A stretch of 64,000 nucleotides of DNA from Ascaphus truei. Lineage: Eukaryota > Chordata > Amphibia > Anura > Ascaphidae. How positions within the stretch are numbered: position 1 is the first letter of the stretch; each line of letters begins with the position of its first letter. The stretch covers positions 12,415,124 through 12,479,123 of the forward strand of contig CM071586.1 of assembly GCA_036426205.1 (NCBI GenBank). Direction: 5' to 3'. The translations under genes and the position numbers were made by a program. Shown here piece by piece: positions 1 through 10,614 of the stretch. Under the pieces are notes generated by a model. That model ran no database searches. It worked only from the letters and a program-made list of their open reading frames with translations, and had not been told where the DNA came from.

Positions 1-335
1 CTCATACATATGGGACACGTTGCATGTCATTGACTCCATCTCTGACATCAAGTGGAAGGATACCTACCACTGGGTAATCTGTGATGTATTCTTCACTGTG
101 ACAACTTGTATTGAAGCACTTAAAAGGTATCCAGGCTATTAGTCACTGTGTTTACAATTAGATTCAATTGTACCACCCTTCACAAAGGTCATTTTTTTAG
201 CAGTGCATTAAGTTATGTTAAATCCACAATTATTTTTTTTGGGAATACCAATTATTGCAAAAATCTGTGGAACGGCCATGGGAGCCAATTTGCCTTCAAA
301 GCATGCCAACCCTATTTACATGGGATGTGGGAAAG
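1..335 (+). pseudogene. Penelope-like element RT fragment, forward
   Basis: The plus strand encodes pieces of a Penelope-like reverse transcriptase. The first bases read as the DTLHVIDSISDI block, followed near 255-300 by the ICGTAMG-type block (aaatctgtggaacggccatggg). Both blocks occur in the same order in the longer Penelope copy at 18.3-20.4 kb, so the assignment is by internal comparison. The frame is broken between them and the left side runs off the window. Dead fragment. Confidence 0.7.
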
Positions 336-505
336 TGCTCAATACAAGTGTACAGTGAAGATACATCACAAGTTACCCAGTGGTAGGTATCCTTCCACTT
401 GATGTCAGAGATGGAGTCAATGACATGCAACGTGTCCCATATGTATGAGCGCAATTTGATGACATGAGGCTGTAAATAGTAATCTACATACATAATCCAT
501 CCATG
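336..505 (-). pseudogene. Penelope-like element RT fragment, inverted
   Basis: The minus strand repeats the RT block of the preceding entry. An open stretch reads YVDYYLQPHVIKLRSY, then DTLHVIDSISDIKWKD, then CDVSSLYTCI, matching the YVDYFLHPYVVKLR to SLYTCIQH region at 19.1-19.3 kb. It lies head to head with the forward fragment: bases 1-78 and 372-449 are near-perfect reverse complements. The pair can form a hairpin with a loop of about 290 bases. Confidence 0.7.
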
Positions 506-551
506 AGAGTACCCATGTGTGGGGGAATGCTGTGCTGGGGGCGGGTTTGGT

Positions 552-690
552 TCACTCGCAGACACGCTCGGTCGGCTCTACTGGTTTTTATCACACCTCT
601 CCCATCACTCATTATTCCTATATAATGTTGCACTTACAGTTGTGTGAATAAGAAAGTTCACCCTCTTTGAATTCTATGGTGTCACTGTGA
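552..690. repeat. Direct repeat copy 1 (with Tc1 tip)
   Basis: This stretch (gacacgctcggtcggctcta onward, ending in the first 45 or so bases of a Tc1 inverted terminal repeat) recurs almost unchanged at 1871-2006. At this copy the Tc1 stops abruptly about 45 bases in and joins unrelated sequence; at the second copy the full Tc1 follows. This points to a rearrangement that used the Tc1 terminus. Confidence 0.7.
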
Positions 691-1273
691 GGTACAGAAG
701 AGAAAGACTATGGGTCCTCTCGATCTGTGACACTTTACAGTGGGAGAGACAGATGTGAGGAAGTGATCTGCTTCTTGTCATTGTTCATCACCAACGAGTT
801 ATTCAGATACTCTAACAATGCTTCTGGTTCCTGTGGAAGTGTTTCAGCACGTGGTGGTGACCTCTGCAGTTAGGGACATGACTTTACTTGTCCTTACAGT
901 CATATCAAGAAGTGAGAGGTAGGCAGAGACAGAGACCAACTTGGGAGACCATGGAGAAAGCTAGAAATCTCAAACAGGACGGGATCATGCACTAGCACAG
1001 GGGAGCGCAAACTTTTCTCCCTGCACCCCCTGCCTGCTTCCCCTTCCCCCCCACTCTCCGTTCAGCTCCTGCGTCAAATGACGCCACAGGTTATTTGATG
1101 CCTGGTTGCCGTAGCGATGTGTCGCTGGTATGCAAGATAAGTGAAGTTACAGCGGCCTCATGCAATCCCCGGCTTTCAATTTAAATGACTTCGGGGAAGC
1201 GTGAGGCCATTGAAACTGCCACCCCCTTCCCCACCCCAGAAATGATTGTGCACCCCTGCACCAACATGTAAAA
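691..1273 (-). repeat. Inverted copy of the ZNF 5' exon flank
   Basis: Read on the minus strand this matches 3554-4135: the same order of the Tc1 flank, the choline-like CT-rich spacer, a relic of the zinc-finger 5' exon (near 780-835) and the gaggacccatagtctttctc block. It forms the left arm of a large inverted repeat whose centre contains the two Tc1 copies. No intact exon survives here. Confidence 0.7.
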
Positions 1274-1818
1274 CAGTTCTGTGAAAAAGAAAGTACACCC
1301 TCTTTGAATTCTATGTTTTTACATATCAGGTCATAATAACAATCGTCTGTTCCTTAGCAGGTCTAAAAATTAGGTAAATACAACCTCAGATGAACATCAG
1401 CACATGACACATTACACTGTCATGATTTATTTAACCAAAATAAAGTCAAAATGGAGAAGCCATGTGTGAAAAACTAAGTATACCTTATGGTTCAATAGCT
1501 TGTAGAACCATCTTTAGCAGCAATAACTTGAAGTAATTGTTTCCTGTATGACTTTATCAGTCTCTCACATCGTTGTGGAGGAATTTTGGCCCACTCTTCT
1601 TTACAGCGTTGCTTCAGTTCATTGAGGTTTGTGGGCATTTCTTTATGCACAGCTCTCTTAAGGTCCAGCCACAGCATTTCAATCGGGTTGAGGTCTGGAC
1701 TTTGACTGGGCCATTGCAACACCTTGATTCTTTTCTTTTTCAGCCATTCTATTGTAGATTTGCTGGTATGCTTGGGATCAATGTTCTGTTTCATGACCCA
1801 ATTTCGGCCAAGCTTTAG
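1274..1818 (-). mobile_element. Tc1-like transposon copy A, truncated
   Basis: The left terminal inverted repeat starts cagttctgtgaaaaagaaag and runs to about 1490. The minus strand then encodes the last 100 residues of a DDE transposase (1794 to 1492), including the second catalytic Asp in [10 protein letters not shown] and the catalytic Glu in [11 protein letters not shown], with the spacing of a DD34E Tc1 transposase. The 5' half and right terminus are missing; sequence changes at about 1819 to a C-run and unrelated DNA. Non-autonomous remnant of the same family as copy B. Confidence 0.9.
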
Positions 1819-1870
1819 CTGTCGGACAGATCCCTCCCCCCCCCCCAGATGCGCTCAGCTCTGACGCACG

Positions 1871-2006
1871 CACTCACAGACACGCTCGGTCGGCTCTACT
1901 GGTTTTTATCACACCTCTCCCACACTCATTATTCCTATATAATGTAGCAATTACAGTTGTGTGAATAAGAAAGTTCACCCTATTTGAATTCTATGGTTTT
2001 ACATAT
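1871..2006. repeat. Direct repeat copy 2 (with Tc1 tip)
   Basis: Second copy of the 552-690 stretch. Here the Tc1 terminus at 1954 continues into the complete copy B. Confidence 0.7.
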
Positions 2007-3553
2007 CAGGACATAATAACAATCGTCTGTTCCTTAGCAGGTCTTACAATTAGGTAAATAGTACCTCAGATGAACAACACATGACATATTACACCGTGTC
2101 ATGATTTATTTAACAAAAATAAAGCCAAAATGAAGAAGCCATGTGTGAAAAACTAAGTATACCTTATGGTTCAATAGCTTGTAGAACCATCTTTAGCAGC
2201 AATAACTTGAAGTAATCGTTTTCTGTATGACTTTATCAGTCTCTCACATCGTTGTGGAGGAATTTTGGCCCACTCTTCTTTACAGCGTTGCTTCAGTTCA
2301 TTGAGGTTTGTGGGCATTTCTTTATGCACAGATCTCTTAAGGTCCAGCCACAGCATTTCAATCGGGTTGAGGTCTGGACTTTGACTGGGCCATTGCAACA
2401 CCTTGATTCTTTTCTTTTTCAGCCATTCTGTTGTAGATTTGCTGGTGTGCTTGGGATCAATGTTCTGTTGCATGACCCAATTTCAGCCAAGCTTTAGCTG
2501 TCGGACAGATGGCCTCACATTTGACTCTAGAATACTTTGGTATACAGAGGAGTTCATGGTCGACTCAATGTCTGCAAGGTTTCCAGGTCCTGTGGCTGCA
2601 AAACAAGGCCAAATCATCACCCCTCCACCACCGTACTTGACAGTTGGTATGAGGTGTTTGTGCTGATATGCTGTGTTTGGTTTTCACCAAACGTGGCGCT
2701 GTGCATTATGGCCAAACATCTCCATTTTGGTCTCGTCTGTCCAAAGGACATTGTTCCAGAAGTCTTGTGGTTTGTTCAGATGCAACTTTGCAAACCTAAG
2801 CCGTGCTGCCATGTTCTTTTTAGAGAGAAGAGGCTTTCTCCTGGCAACCCATCCAAACAAACCATACTTGTTCAGTCTTTTTCTAATTGTACTGTCATCA
2901 ACTTTAACATTCTAACTGAGGCCTGTAGAGTCTGAGATGTAACTCTTAGTTTTTTTGCAATTTCTTTGAGCATTGCACGGTCTGACTTTGGGGTGAATTT
3001 GCTGGGACGTCTACTCCTGAGAAGATTGGCAACTGTCTTGAATGTTTCCCACTTTTGAATAATCTTTCTCACTGTAGAATGATGGACTTTACATTCTTTG
3101 GAAATGGCCTTATAACCCTTCCCAGGTGGATGGGCTGCAACAATTTCTTCTCTAAGATCATTGCTGATGCCTTTCCTCTTTGGCATTGTGTTAACACACA
3201 CCTGAATGCTCCTGACCAGCAAACTGCTAAAACGTCGGCTTTTATACAGGTGGTCACACTTGCTGATGATCAATTAATCAAGGGCATTTGATTAGCAGCA
3301 CCTGTCTGCTACTTAGCATCTTAATTCCTATGGAAGCAGTAAGGGTGTACTTAGTTTTTCACACATGGCTTCTCCATTTTGGCTTTATTTTGGTTAAATA
3401 AATCATGACACGGTGTAATATGTCATCTGTTGTTCAAGTGAGGTTGTATTTACCTAATTTTAAGACCTGCTAAGGAACAGACGATTGTTATTATGTCCTG
3501 ATATGTAAAACCATAGAATTCAAAGAGGGTGTACTTTTTTTTCCACACAACTG
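1954..3553 (-). mobile_element. Tc1-like transposon copy B, full length
   Basis: A complete Tc1/mariner element of about 1.6 kb. Both ends carry inverted terminal repeats of about 210 bases (1954-2165 and 3345-3553) that start cagttgtgtgaa; this is the long IR/DR arrangement of vertebrate Tc1 elements. TA lies directly before the left end (1952-1953); the right flank reads tttta, so the right TA is not clean. The transposase frame inside is broken. Copy C (8230-9057) shares its right terminus and right flank, showing duplication of DNA around the element rather than independent insertion. Confidence 0.9.
2171..3186 (-). pseudogene. Tc1 transposase, frameshifted
   Basis: Cut-and-paste DDE transposase of the Tc1 family, expected to act in the nucleus on the element's own terminal repeats. 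The start is taken at MPKRKGIS (3186), followed by a helix-turn-helix region (HSTVRKIIQKW). The frame shifts at about 2900, after the RVTSQTLQASV segment. The catalytic core follows in another frame: first Asp in LWTDETK near 2747, second Asp in [10 protein letters not shown] near 2463, Glu in [11 protein letters not shown] near 2353. All three catalytic residues survive. Total length would be near the usual 340 residues, but with the frame break it cannot make an active enzyme. Copies A and C hold the C-terminal and N-terminal halves of the same protein. Confidence 0.88.
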
Positions 3554-4197
3554 TTTTACATGTTGGTGCAGGGGTGCACAATCATTTCTGGGGTGAGGGG
3601 GGGGGGGTTTGCAGTTAGAGGCCACGCGCTTCCCCGAAGACATTTAAATTAAATGCCGGGGATCGCATGAGGCCGCTGTAACTTCACTTATGTTGCATTC
3701 CAGCGACACATCGCCATGGCAACCAGGCATAAAATGACCTGTCATTTGACGCTGGAGCTGAACGGGGGGGGGGGCAGCAGGGGGGGGGTTCGGGGAGATA
3801 AGTTTGCACTCCCATGTGCTAGTGCATGATCCTGTCCTGTTTCAGAGTTCTAGCTTTCTCCATACTCTCCCAAGTTGGTCTCTGTCTCTGCCTACCTCTC
3901 ACTTCTTGATATTGCTGTGAAGGACAAGTAAAGTCATATCCCTAACTGCAGAGGTCACCACCATGTGCTAAAGCGCTTTCACAGGAACCAGAAGCATTGT
4001 TAGAGTATCTGAATCACTCGTTGGTGATGAACAATGACAAGAAGCAGATCACTTCCTCACATCTGTCCCTCCCACTATAAGGTGTCACAGATCGAGAGGA
4101 CCCATAGTCTTTCTCTTCTGTCTCTCACAGTGACACAGACAGGAAAAGCCCTTATTGCTTGAGATCTGTAGATATTACCCATTCTTTTTGCTTCCAG
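3554..4197 (+). repeat. ZNF 5' flank with degenerate exon relic
   Basis: Shared with 9058-9702 and, inverted, with 691-1273 and 24700-24960. It holds a decayed copy of the zinc-finger 5' coding exon at about 3985-4060; the plus strand still reads PEALLEYLNHSLVMNNDKKQ before losing similarity. G-runs occur near 3598-3607 and 3764-3790. No intact gene. Confidence 0.65.
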
Positions 4198-4304
4198 AGC
4201 CCACCATGGAGCATCTGACTAACTCGATTATGATGGACAAGAAGCAGCTAGCTGAAGGAATCTTGAATCACACCCTAGACATCATCTACCTGCTGACTGG
4301 AGAG
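4198..4304 (+). CDS. ZNF 5' coding exon A (LLTGE type, with ATG)
   Basis: A candidate first coding exon of an amphibian KRAB-type zinc-finger gene. It has a pyrimidine-rich acceptor (ttgcttccag), an ATG at 4206 in an ideal Kozak context (ccaccATGG), 33 codons (MEHLTNSIMMDKKQLAEGIL, then NHTLDIIYLLTGE) and a consensus donor (gtgagg). It ends in phase 0, compatible with exons 4757, 10126 and 33971. Frog zinc-finger proteins commonly begin with such an ILNLTLEIIYLLTGE segment; its molecular function is not established. It lies in duplication unit 1 and has a near-identical partner at 9703. Which downstream gene uses it cannot be decided from sequence; it may be an orphan duplicate. Confidence 0.65.
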
Positions 4305-4756
4305 GTGAGGGCTTCTACAGAAGGTCATAATGGCACCCCTCGTATTATCTTTTAAATAAAGTAGCACAGATATATATTAGTGCAGGATAGTGTCTTGTTT
4401 AAGGATTCCTGAAATGTGGTAACTTTCCTCATAGTCTTTCAGGTTGGTCTCCTATTATTGATGTGATAGGACAAGTACAGTCACTATTCCTAACTGCAGA
4501 GGTCACCAAGTGGAGAAACACTCCCACAAGGACCAGAGCTCATTCTTGGAGTGCCTAAGTAACTCACTGATGATGAAAAAGTACAAGGATCTGATTACTC
4601 CCTCATATTTGTCCCTCCCACTGCAAAGAGACACAGATAGATATGCCCCATAGTCTTTCTTCTATGTACTTCAAAATGCACAGTGACACAGACAGAAAAT
4701 GCCCTTATTCCCTATATCTGTACTTCTGACATCTCCCATGTTATCTTTTGTCTCAG
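4305..4756 (+). other. Intron with second degenerate exon relic
   Basis: Between the two LLTGE exons lies another decayed copy of the same exon at about 4530-4600 (SSFLECLSNSLMMKKYKDLI in one plus frame) and a repeated spacer (tagtctttcttctatgtact). This shows the exon has multiplied in tandem with a unit of roughly 500 bases. Confidence 0.55.
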
Positions 4757-4873
4757 AGACCATTCTTAGAGCATCTGACTGGCTCTCTGATGATGAACAA
4801 AATTAATAATGAAAAGATGACTGAGAGGATCTTGAATCACACCCAGGAGATCATCTACCTGCTGACTGGAGAG
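4757..4873 (+). CDS. ZNF 5' coding exon B (LLTGE type)
   Basis: A 39-codon exon, acceptor cttttgtctcag, donor gtgaga, phase 0 on both sides. It reads RPFLEHLTGSLMMNKINNEK, then MTERILNHTQEIIYLLTGE. It is homologous to exon A but with an acceptor-side extension in place of the ATG, so it would be an internal or alternative exon. A MITE is inserted 15 bases after its donor. The duplicate at 10126-10242 keeps the same frame (LLSGE ending) and a decayed inverted copy lies at 23917-24032. Coding status is inferred from intact splice signals and frame in two copies. Confidence 0.6.
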
Positions 4874-4888
4874 GTGAGAGCTGCTGTA

Positions 4889-5225
4889 CAGATGCAGCGG
4901 CCGTTATTCGAACACTTCACACGTTGTATACCTCGGAATACCCATGTCATGGCGCGGGATTTCTTCCAACTGTACCGCCCCTTCCCGCCTTAAGACGCGA
5001 GTGCAGAAAATGGCATTTTAGTGTTAAGCACTGAGATTGACACAGTAGCACCATACTGTACAAATTACATTTCATTGCACAAATAGAAACAGAATCCATG
5101 TACAAAGAAAGCAACCGCGATAAACACTAGTGCTGGCGCGGTTGGTCGCGTTAATGCCGCGTGGAGTACAGCAGCGCACACGAAAACGGTTCCGTGATGT
5201 GTTCGAATAACGGCCGCTGCATCTG
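4889..5225. mobile_element. MITE with CAGATGCAGCGGCCG ends, copy 1
   Basis: A 337-base element with terminal inverted repeats of about 27 bases (cagatgcagcggccgttatt and its complement at 5199-5225) flanked by TA on both sides (4887-4888, 5226-5227), so a TA target duplication. No coding capacity. Two further copies lie at 10258-10612 and 23536-23900, carried by the segmental duplications. TA duplication suggests a Tc1/mariner-mobilised MITE. Confidence 0.85.
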
Positions 5226-5227
5226 TA

Positions 5228-8200
5228 TAATGTCATAGTGCGTATGTGTGTTACTTTGAGAACCGATGTCCAGTGACAGATGCAGTTATTCAATAACAGA
5301 GCCTGGGACAGACAAGACAACTTAGCATAGGGAGAGCACAAGATAATAAAGGGACATGACTAGGTAAAAGGAGAGAACAGATAAAGTTGATTAACCATGA
5401 GTTTCAACACAATAGAGGATTTTGCTAGTGAGCGGATAGTCCCAATTGATTGGCTTTTGTCAGAGATGAAATTAAGGACCGACCAGCCACGTTACCAAAT
5501 ACTGTCAGAAACATATATCACCTACTTGACGAGAACCAATAATTATGGATAGCCAGCAAGAGGTGAGACCTACAAAAAACAATCGATCTGGAATGCGCCT
5601 GCCGCATGTAGAGTGCAATCACGGAAGCTAAAAGTCGGAGAAAAGACCTCGCAGAGCTCCGGCGCATCCAGACATTTAACGAGGTCTTTAAACAAGACTA
5701 CACGTGCAAGGGCCAATTACTGTCGGAAAGCGCCATGAAATTTGAGAGAGCCCATATTGAAGGGGAGGAGCAAAGGGACACTGCTGCATCCACCGCTGCC
5801 TCTGCACGTTGGAACACCAATTTGGAAGCAAACTTAGAGGTTTCCATGTAGAAAAGGAAGCCGTCGCTGCTGAAGCCCAAGCCGAGATCTTTGAAACAGC
5901 CGGAAGACAAGATGGCGGGGAGCACTGGAGAAATCCAATAGCTTTAGAAGATCCAGCACACCAGAGACTATTTAATAAGTCATGCCAGTATGAACGCCAG
6001 TTCACCATCTCTACCCGATGAGGAGGGTATTACAGATGCCAAAGCTATGGAGACTCCACATGAATTAGAGGAACAGCATCTTCAAGCATACGCTACATGG
6101 GGTGGCTACATCTACCACAGTGAACCACACACTCACATGTGTACGGATGCACTACACCAAGATCGCAATCCAGGTACGTTCACACAGAGAACACCCTTTC
6201 TCATACTTACACACCGTCACCTTACATCCACTGCACGTAAGAGACGACTGCAGGGTTCCCCTCAGCAAGAAATATTGCACTTAACGCATACCCAACACAT
6301 ACTCCAAAGGCATCCAATAAACCCCACTCCACCTTACGGTTCAATGTTGTGAACCAATATGACGGACAGAGCAACATACCCTACTACAACAGCCCACATC
6401 TTCAGCCCTAGGTACACCAACTGTATCTAGTACTAGCTATTTAAAGAAACGAAAGACCAGTCACAAGATACAATAATACTAGAACACCTTTCTCGGTCCC
6501 TATGACACACGTGACACCCATAGAGTAGTGTTTTACCAAGTCCTGAAAATTGCCGGGTAACGGTTGCCCAGTGGAAAAATAGAACATTTGCAAGGCCGGG
6601 TACCAAGTACACAGGCCAGGCAGCTTTGAATTACCTGCAGAGGGTGAGGACGACCACGGTAACATTGTGCGAGCAACAGCAGACATCCTGGTGGCGGTGG
6701 CAGCAGAGAACATCATTGTTGAACTAGTGGAAGCAGCGGAACACATCCTATCACAGCCAGTGCCGGTGGGAGCCGGGGAACGTTACCGGAGCAGGAGCAT
6801 TAATATTGGTCAGCCAGCTCCTTATCCTTCGCAGCGGTCCTCATCACCCTCCACCGCTGGCTACAGGTAAGTCTCTTCTGCTGCTCTGCTCCTGCCGTTA
6901 TCCAAAGGAGGACCAACGAAGCAGAGCAGAACGGAAATTACCGAACACTGGGCCACAGCCACCTGGGTAATTTCTGGATACCCGGTACATCACCACCATA
7001 GAGGAACCCAGGCGCCTATTCAAGGAACTTGGAGTTTGCTTCAAATGCTGCGCTTCCACAAGTCACCTCTTCAGAGACTGTAAAGACGCTATCAAATATA
7101 CAGAGTGTTACAGTGACATGTAGCATCTTTATATCCAGAAACAATTAAACCTAACTGACTCAAGGCCCCCAACCCTGTTTCAAAGTATGGTGGAGAGGGA
7201 GAAGAGAAAATAACACCACCATCAGTCACATCCAAGTGCACCAAGGTGTGTGGAGAAGGACCTGATGCGAGATCCTGCTCTAAAATGTCTTGTAGTACAC
7301 CCCTAGTGACAATCTGAAAAGGCTATAAGATTGTACACCATCATTGATGATCAAAGCAACTGATCTTTAGTTAAGTCAGAGTTCTTTGACTTGTACAACA
7401 TAAGAGACAATGCTTCCCCCTACACACTCAGAACATGCGCTGGAATGATGGAGACAACAGGTAGTAGAGCAAATGTCTACATCACGAGTTCCATAGATTG
7501 TAGAATAAAGATACCATTCCCTACTCTATACGAGTTTAGTCAGATGCCAGAAAATAGCTAAATTCCCAAACCAGACATGGCACGTCATCACCCTCACCTA
7601 AGAAGAATAGCTGATCGCGTCCCACTGTTAGACCAAGAGACCCAGCTCTTGGCAGGTATATCTTTAGGGTATACAAAGTCCGCAAACAGCGCAACGGTTC
7701 CCATAACACCCCATATTCCCGAAAACTTGACCTGGGATGGGTAATTGTGTGTGACATATGCATTGACAAAGTACACAAACCTGACAACGTCGATGCCCTA
7801 TAAACAAACATTGGATAATGGGCGTGCATCCCTCTTCAAACCATGTCCTAACCACTTCAACATAAAAGTCGGACTTGGCAACAAGGAGAAACAAAGGCAT
7901 ATCACTGAAACTTACAGAGATATCTTTACATGAGAGAAGTGTGGAAATGGTCTAGGATGTACAGCATTGCAGACAACAAAAGACAATGATAAACCAGCTC
8001 CATCAATGGAAGACAGATTTACTGAGTATGATGGATAAAGACCTCTTTACAGATTAATCAAACAGTTTGGTGACTCACTTCCATTTCATTCACCCAGAGG
8101 ACGTCTCCCAAACAACAGAGAACAGGTCCTCTCTAGACTTGCTTTGCTGCGTTGCAACTTAGAAAGGAAGCCAGAAACAAAGTGTCACTTTATGGACTTC

Positions 8201-8228
8201 AAGAAGAAGATATTCGACAGTGGTTAGC
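5228..8228 (+). pseudogene. BEL/Pao retrotransposon relic, copy 1
   Basis: Degenerate gag-pol of a vertebrate BEL/Pao LTR retrotransposon. A gag-like start (MSFNTIEDFASERI) lies at 5397. A gag zinc-knuckle-like CFKCCASTSHLFRDC is at 7037-7081, followed by the protease region with IIDDQSN (near 7341) then a stop, and SEFFDLYN plus PYTLRTCAGMMET. The downstream KVRKQRNG, KLDLGWVIV and SLFKPCPNHF motifs (7678-7860) are characteristic of this family. The reverse transcriptase is entered (RLPNNREQ, NLERKPE) and cut at 8228, where the Tc1 of duplication unit 2 begins. Many stops and frameshifts; no LTR recognised. Assignment is by motif order from knowledge of the family. Confidence 0.82.
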
Positions 8229-8229
8229 A

Positions 8230-9057
8230 GGTCTCGTCTGTCCAAAGGACATTGTTCCAGAAGTCTTGTGGTTTGTTCAGATGCAACTTTGCAAACCTAA
8301 GCCGTGCTGCCATGTTCTTTTTAGAGAGAAGAGGCTTTCTCCTGGCAACCCATCCAAACAAACCATACTTGTTCAGTCTTTTTCTAATTGTACTGTCATC
8401 AACTTTAACATGCTAACTGAGGCCTGTAGAGTCTGAGATGTAACTCTTAGGTTTTTTGCAATTTCTTTGAGCATTGCACGGTCTGACTTTGGGGTGAATT
8501 TGCTGGGACGTCTACTCCTGGGAAGATTGGCAACTGTCTCGAATGTTTCCCACTTTTGAATAATCTTTCTCACTGTAGAATGATGGACTTTACATTCTTT
8601 GGAAATGGCCTTATAACCCTTCCCAGATTGATGGGCAGCAACAATTTCTTCTCTAAGATCATTGCTGATGCCTTTCCTCTTTGGCATTGTGTTAACACAC
8701 ACCTGAATGCTCCAGACCAGCAAAATGCTAAAACGTCGGCTTTTATACAGGTGGTCACACTTGCTGATGATCAATTAATCAAGGACATTTGATTAGCAGC
8801 ACCTGTCTGCTACTTAGCATCTTAATTCCTATGGAAGCAGTAAGGGTGTACTTAGTTTTTCACGCATGGCTTCTCCATTTTGGTTTTATTTTGGTTAAAT
8901 AAATCATGACACGGTGTAATATGTCATGTGTTGTTGTTCATCTGAGGTTGTATTTACCTAGTTTTAAGACCTGGTAAGGAACAGACGATTGTTATTATGT
9001 CCTGATATGTAAAACCATAGAATTCAAAGAGGGTGTACTTTATTTTTCACAAAACTG
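8230..9057 (-). mobile_element. Tc1-like transposon copy C, truncated
   Basis: The 5' half of the Tc1 transposase gene on the minus strand (MPKRKGISNDLR start near 8687, frame lost near 8400 as in copy B) plus the right terminal repeat ending at 9057. The left half is missing because the duplication breakpoint falls inside the transposase at the LWTDETK codons. The right flank (tttacatgttggtgcagggg) equals that of copy B. Confidence 0.88.
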
Positions 9058-9702
9058 TTTTACATGTTGGTGCAGGGGTGCACAATCATTTCTGGGGGAA
9101 AGGGGGGGGGTTGGCAGTTAGAGGCCACGCGCATCCCCAAAGACATTTAAATTAAATGCCGGGGATCGCGTAAGGCCGCTGTAACTTCACTTATGTTGCA
9201 TTCCAGCGACACATCGCCATGGCAACCAGGCATCAATTGACCTGTCATTTGACGCTGGAGCTGAACGGAGGGGGGTGGGAGCAGGTAGGGGGTTCAGGGA
9301 GAAAAGTTTGCACTCCCCTGTTCTAGTGCATGATCCTGTCCTGTTTGAGATTTCTAGCTTTCTCCATACTCTCCCAAGTTGGTCTCTGTCTCTGCCTACC
9401 TCTCACTTCTTGATATTGCTGTAAGGACAGGTAAAGTCATATCCCTAACTGCAGAGGTCACCACCATGGGTAGAAACGCCTCCTCAGGAACCAGAAGCAT
9501 TGTTAGAGTATCTGAATAACTCGTTAGTGATGAACAATGACAAGAAGCAGATCACTTCCTTACATCTGTCCCTCCCACTGTAAAGTGTCACAGATCGAGA
9601 GGACCCATAGTCTTTCTCTTCTGTCCCTCACAGTGACACAGACAGGAAAAGCCCTTATTGCTTGAGATCTGTAGATCTTACCCATTCTGTTTGCTTCCAT
9701 AG
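9058..9702 (+). repeat. ZNF 5' flank with exon relic, unit 2
   Basis: Duplicate of 3554-4197, including the decayed exon relic at about 9490-9565. No intact gene. Confidence 0.65.
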
Positions 9703-9807
9703 CCTACCATGGAGCATCTGACTAACTCGATTATGATGGACAAGAAGCATCTAGCTGAGGGAATCTTGAATCACATCCTAGACATCATCTACCTGCTGAC
9801 TGGAGAG
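9703..9807 (+). CDS. ZNF 5' coding exon A, duplicate
   Basis: Duplicate of exon 4198-4304: ATG at 9709 in context ctaccATGG, 33 codons ending YLLTGE, donor gtaagg. Differences from unit 1 are few (DKKHLAEG, NHILDI). The acceptor reads cttccatag instead of cttccag, still usable. Both copies are open, which supports recent duplication or retained coding constraint; sequence alone cannot tell which. Confidence 0.62.
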
Positions 9808-10125
9808 GTAAGGGCTTCTACAGAAGGTCATAATGGCACCCCTCGTATTATCTTTTAAATAAAGTAGCACAGATTATATTGTAGTGCAGGATAGTGTCTT
9901 GTTTAAGCATTCCTGAAATATGGTCACTTTCCACATAGTATTTCAGGTTGGTCTCTCTCCTATTATTGATGTGATAGGACAAGTACAGTCACTATTCCTA
10001 ACTACAGATAGATATGCACCATAGTCTTTCTTCTCTGTACTTCAAAATACACAGTGACACAGACAAAATGCCCTTATTCCCTATATCTCTACTTCTGACA
10101 TCTCCCATGTTATCTTTTGTCTCAG

Positions 10126-10242
10126 AGACCTTTCTTGGAGCATCTGACTGACTCTCTGATGATGAACAAAATTAATAATGAAAAGATGACTGAGAGGATC
10201 TTGAATCACACCCAGGAGATCATCTACCTGCTGTCTGGAGAG
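10126..10242 (+). CDS. ZNF 5' coding exon B, duplicate
   Basis: Duplicate of 4757-4873 with acceptor ttttgtctcag, 39 open codons ending YLLSGE and donor gtgaga, phase 0-0. It is the nearest upstream LLTGE-type exon to the zinc-finger gene body at 33971 and could splice to it in frame across about 23.7 kb. It has no ATG at its 5' end but contains internal methionines. Confidence 0.6.
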
Positions 10243-10257
10243 GTGAGAGCTGCTGTA

Positions 10258-10612
10258 CAGATGCAGAGGCCGTTATTCGAACACTTCACACGTTGTATAC
10301 CTCGGAATACCCATGTCATGGCGCGGGATTTCTTCCAACTGTACCGCCCCTTCCCGCCCTAAGACGCGAGTGCAGAAAATGGCATTTTAGTGTTAAACAG
10401 TGTTAAACACTGAAATTGACACAGTTGCACAGTAGCACAGTTCTGTACACATTACATTTCATTGCACAAATAGAAACAGAATCCATGCACAAACAAAGCA
10501 ACCGCGATAAACACTAGTGCTGGGGCGGTTGGTCGCGTTAATGCCGCGTGGAGTACAGCAGCGCACACGAAAACGGTTCCGTGATTTGTTCGAATAATGG
10601 CCGCTGCATCTG
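10258..10612. mobile_element. MITE with CAGATGCAGC ends, copy 2
   Basis: Same element and same insertion site as 4889-5225 (15 bases after the exon B donor, TA on both sides), so it was inherited through the segmental duplication. About 18 bases longer because of a small internal repeat (agtgttaaacagtgttaaac). Confidence 0.85.
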
Positions 10613-10614
10613 TA

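Larger units (their letters stand above)
2733..8228 (+). repeat. Segmental duplication unit 1
   Basis: The sequence from ggtctcgtctgtccaaagg (inside Tc1 copy B) to 8228 (inside the BEL/Pao RT region) is repeated in the same order from 8230 to beyond 13900. Both units hold a Tc1 5' half, exon relics, two LLTGE exons, a MITE and a BEL/Pao relic. Small differences include a 399-bp MITE present only in unit 2 and a deletion of about 140 bases in unit 2 matching 4500-4640. Confidence 0.9.

Noticed and set aside
5193..5225. ttcgaataacgg read as a tRNA/SINE B box
   Set aside because: It is the terminal inverted repeat of the MITE and no A box or tRNA fold accompanies it.
4889..5225. The 337-bp element read as a BEL/Pao 5' LTR
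   Set aside because: It has inverted, not direct, terminal repeats and TA target duplication, so it is a MITE; no BEL LTR could be identified.
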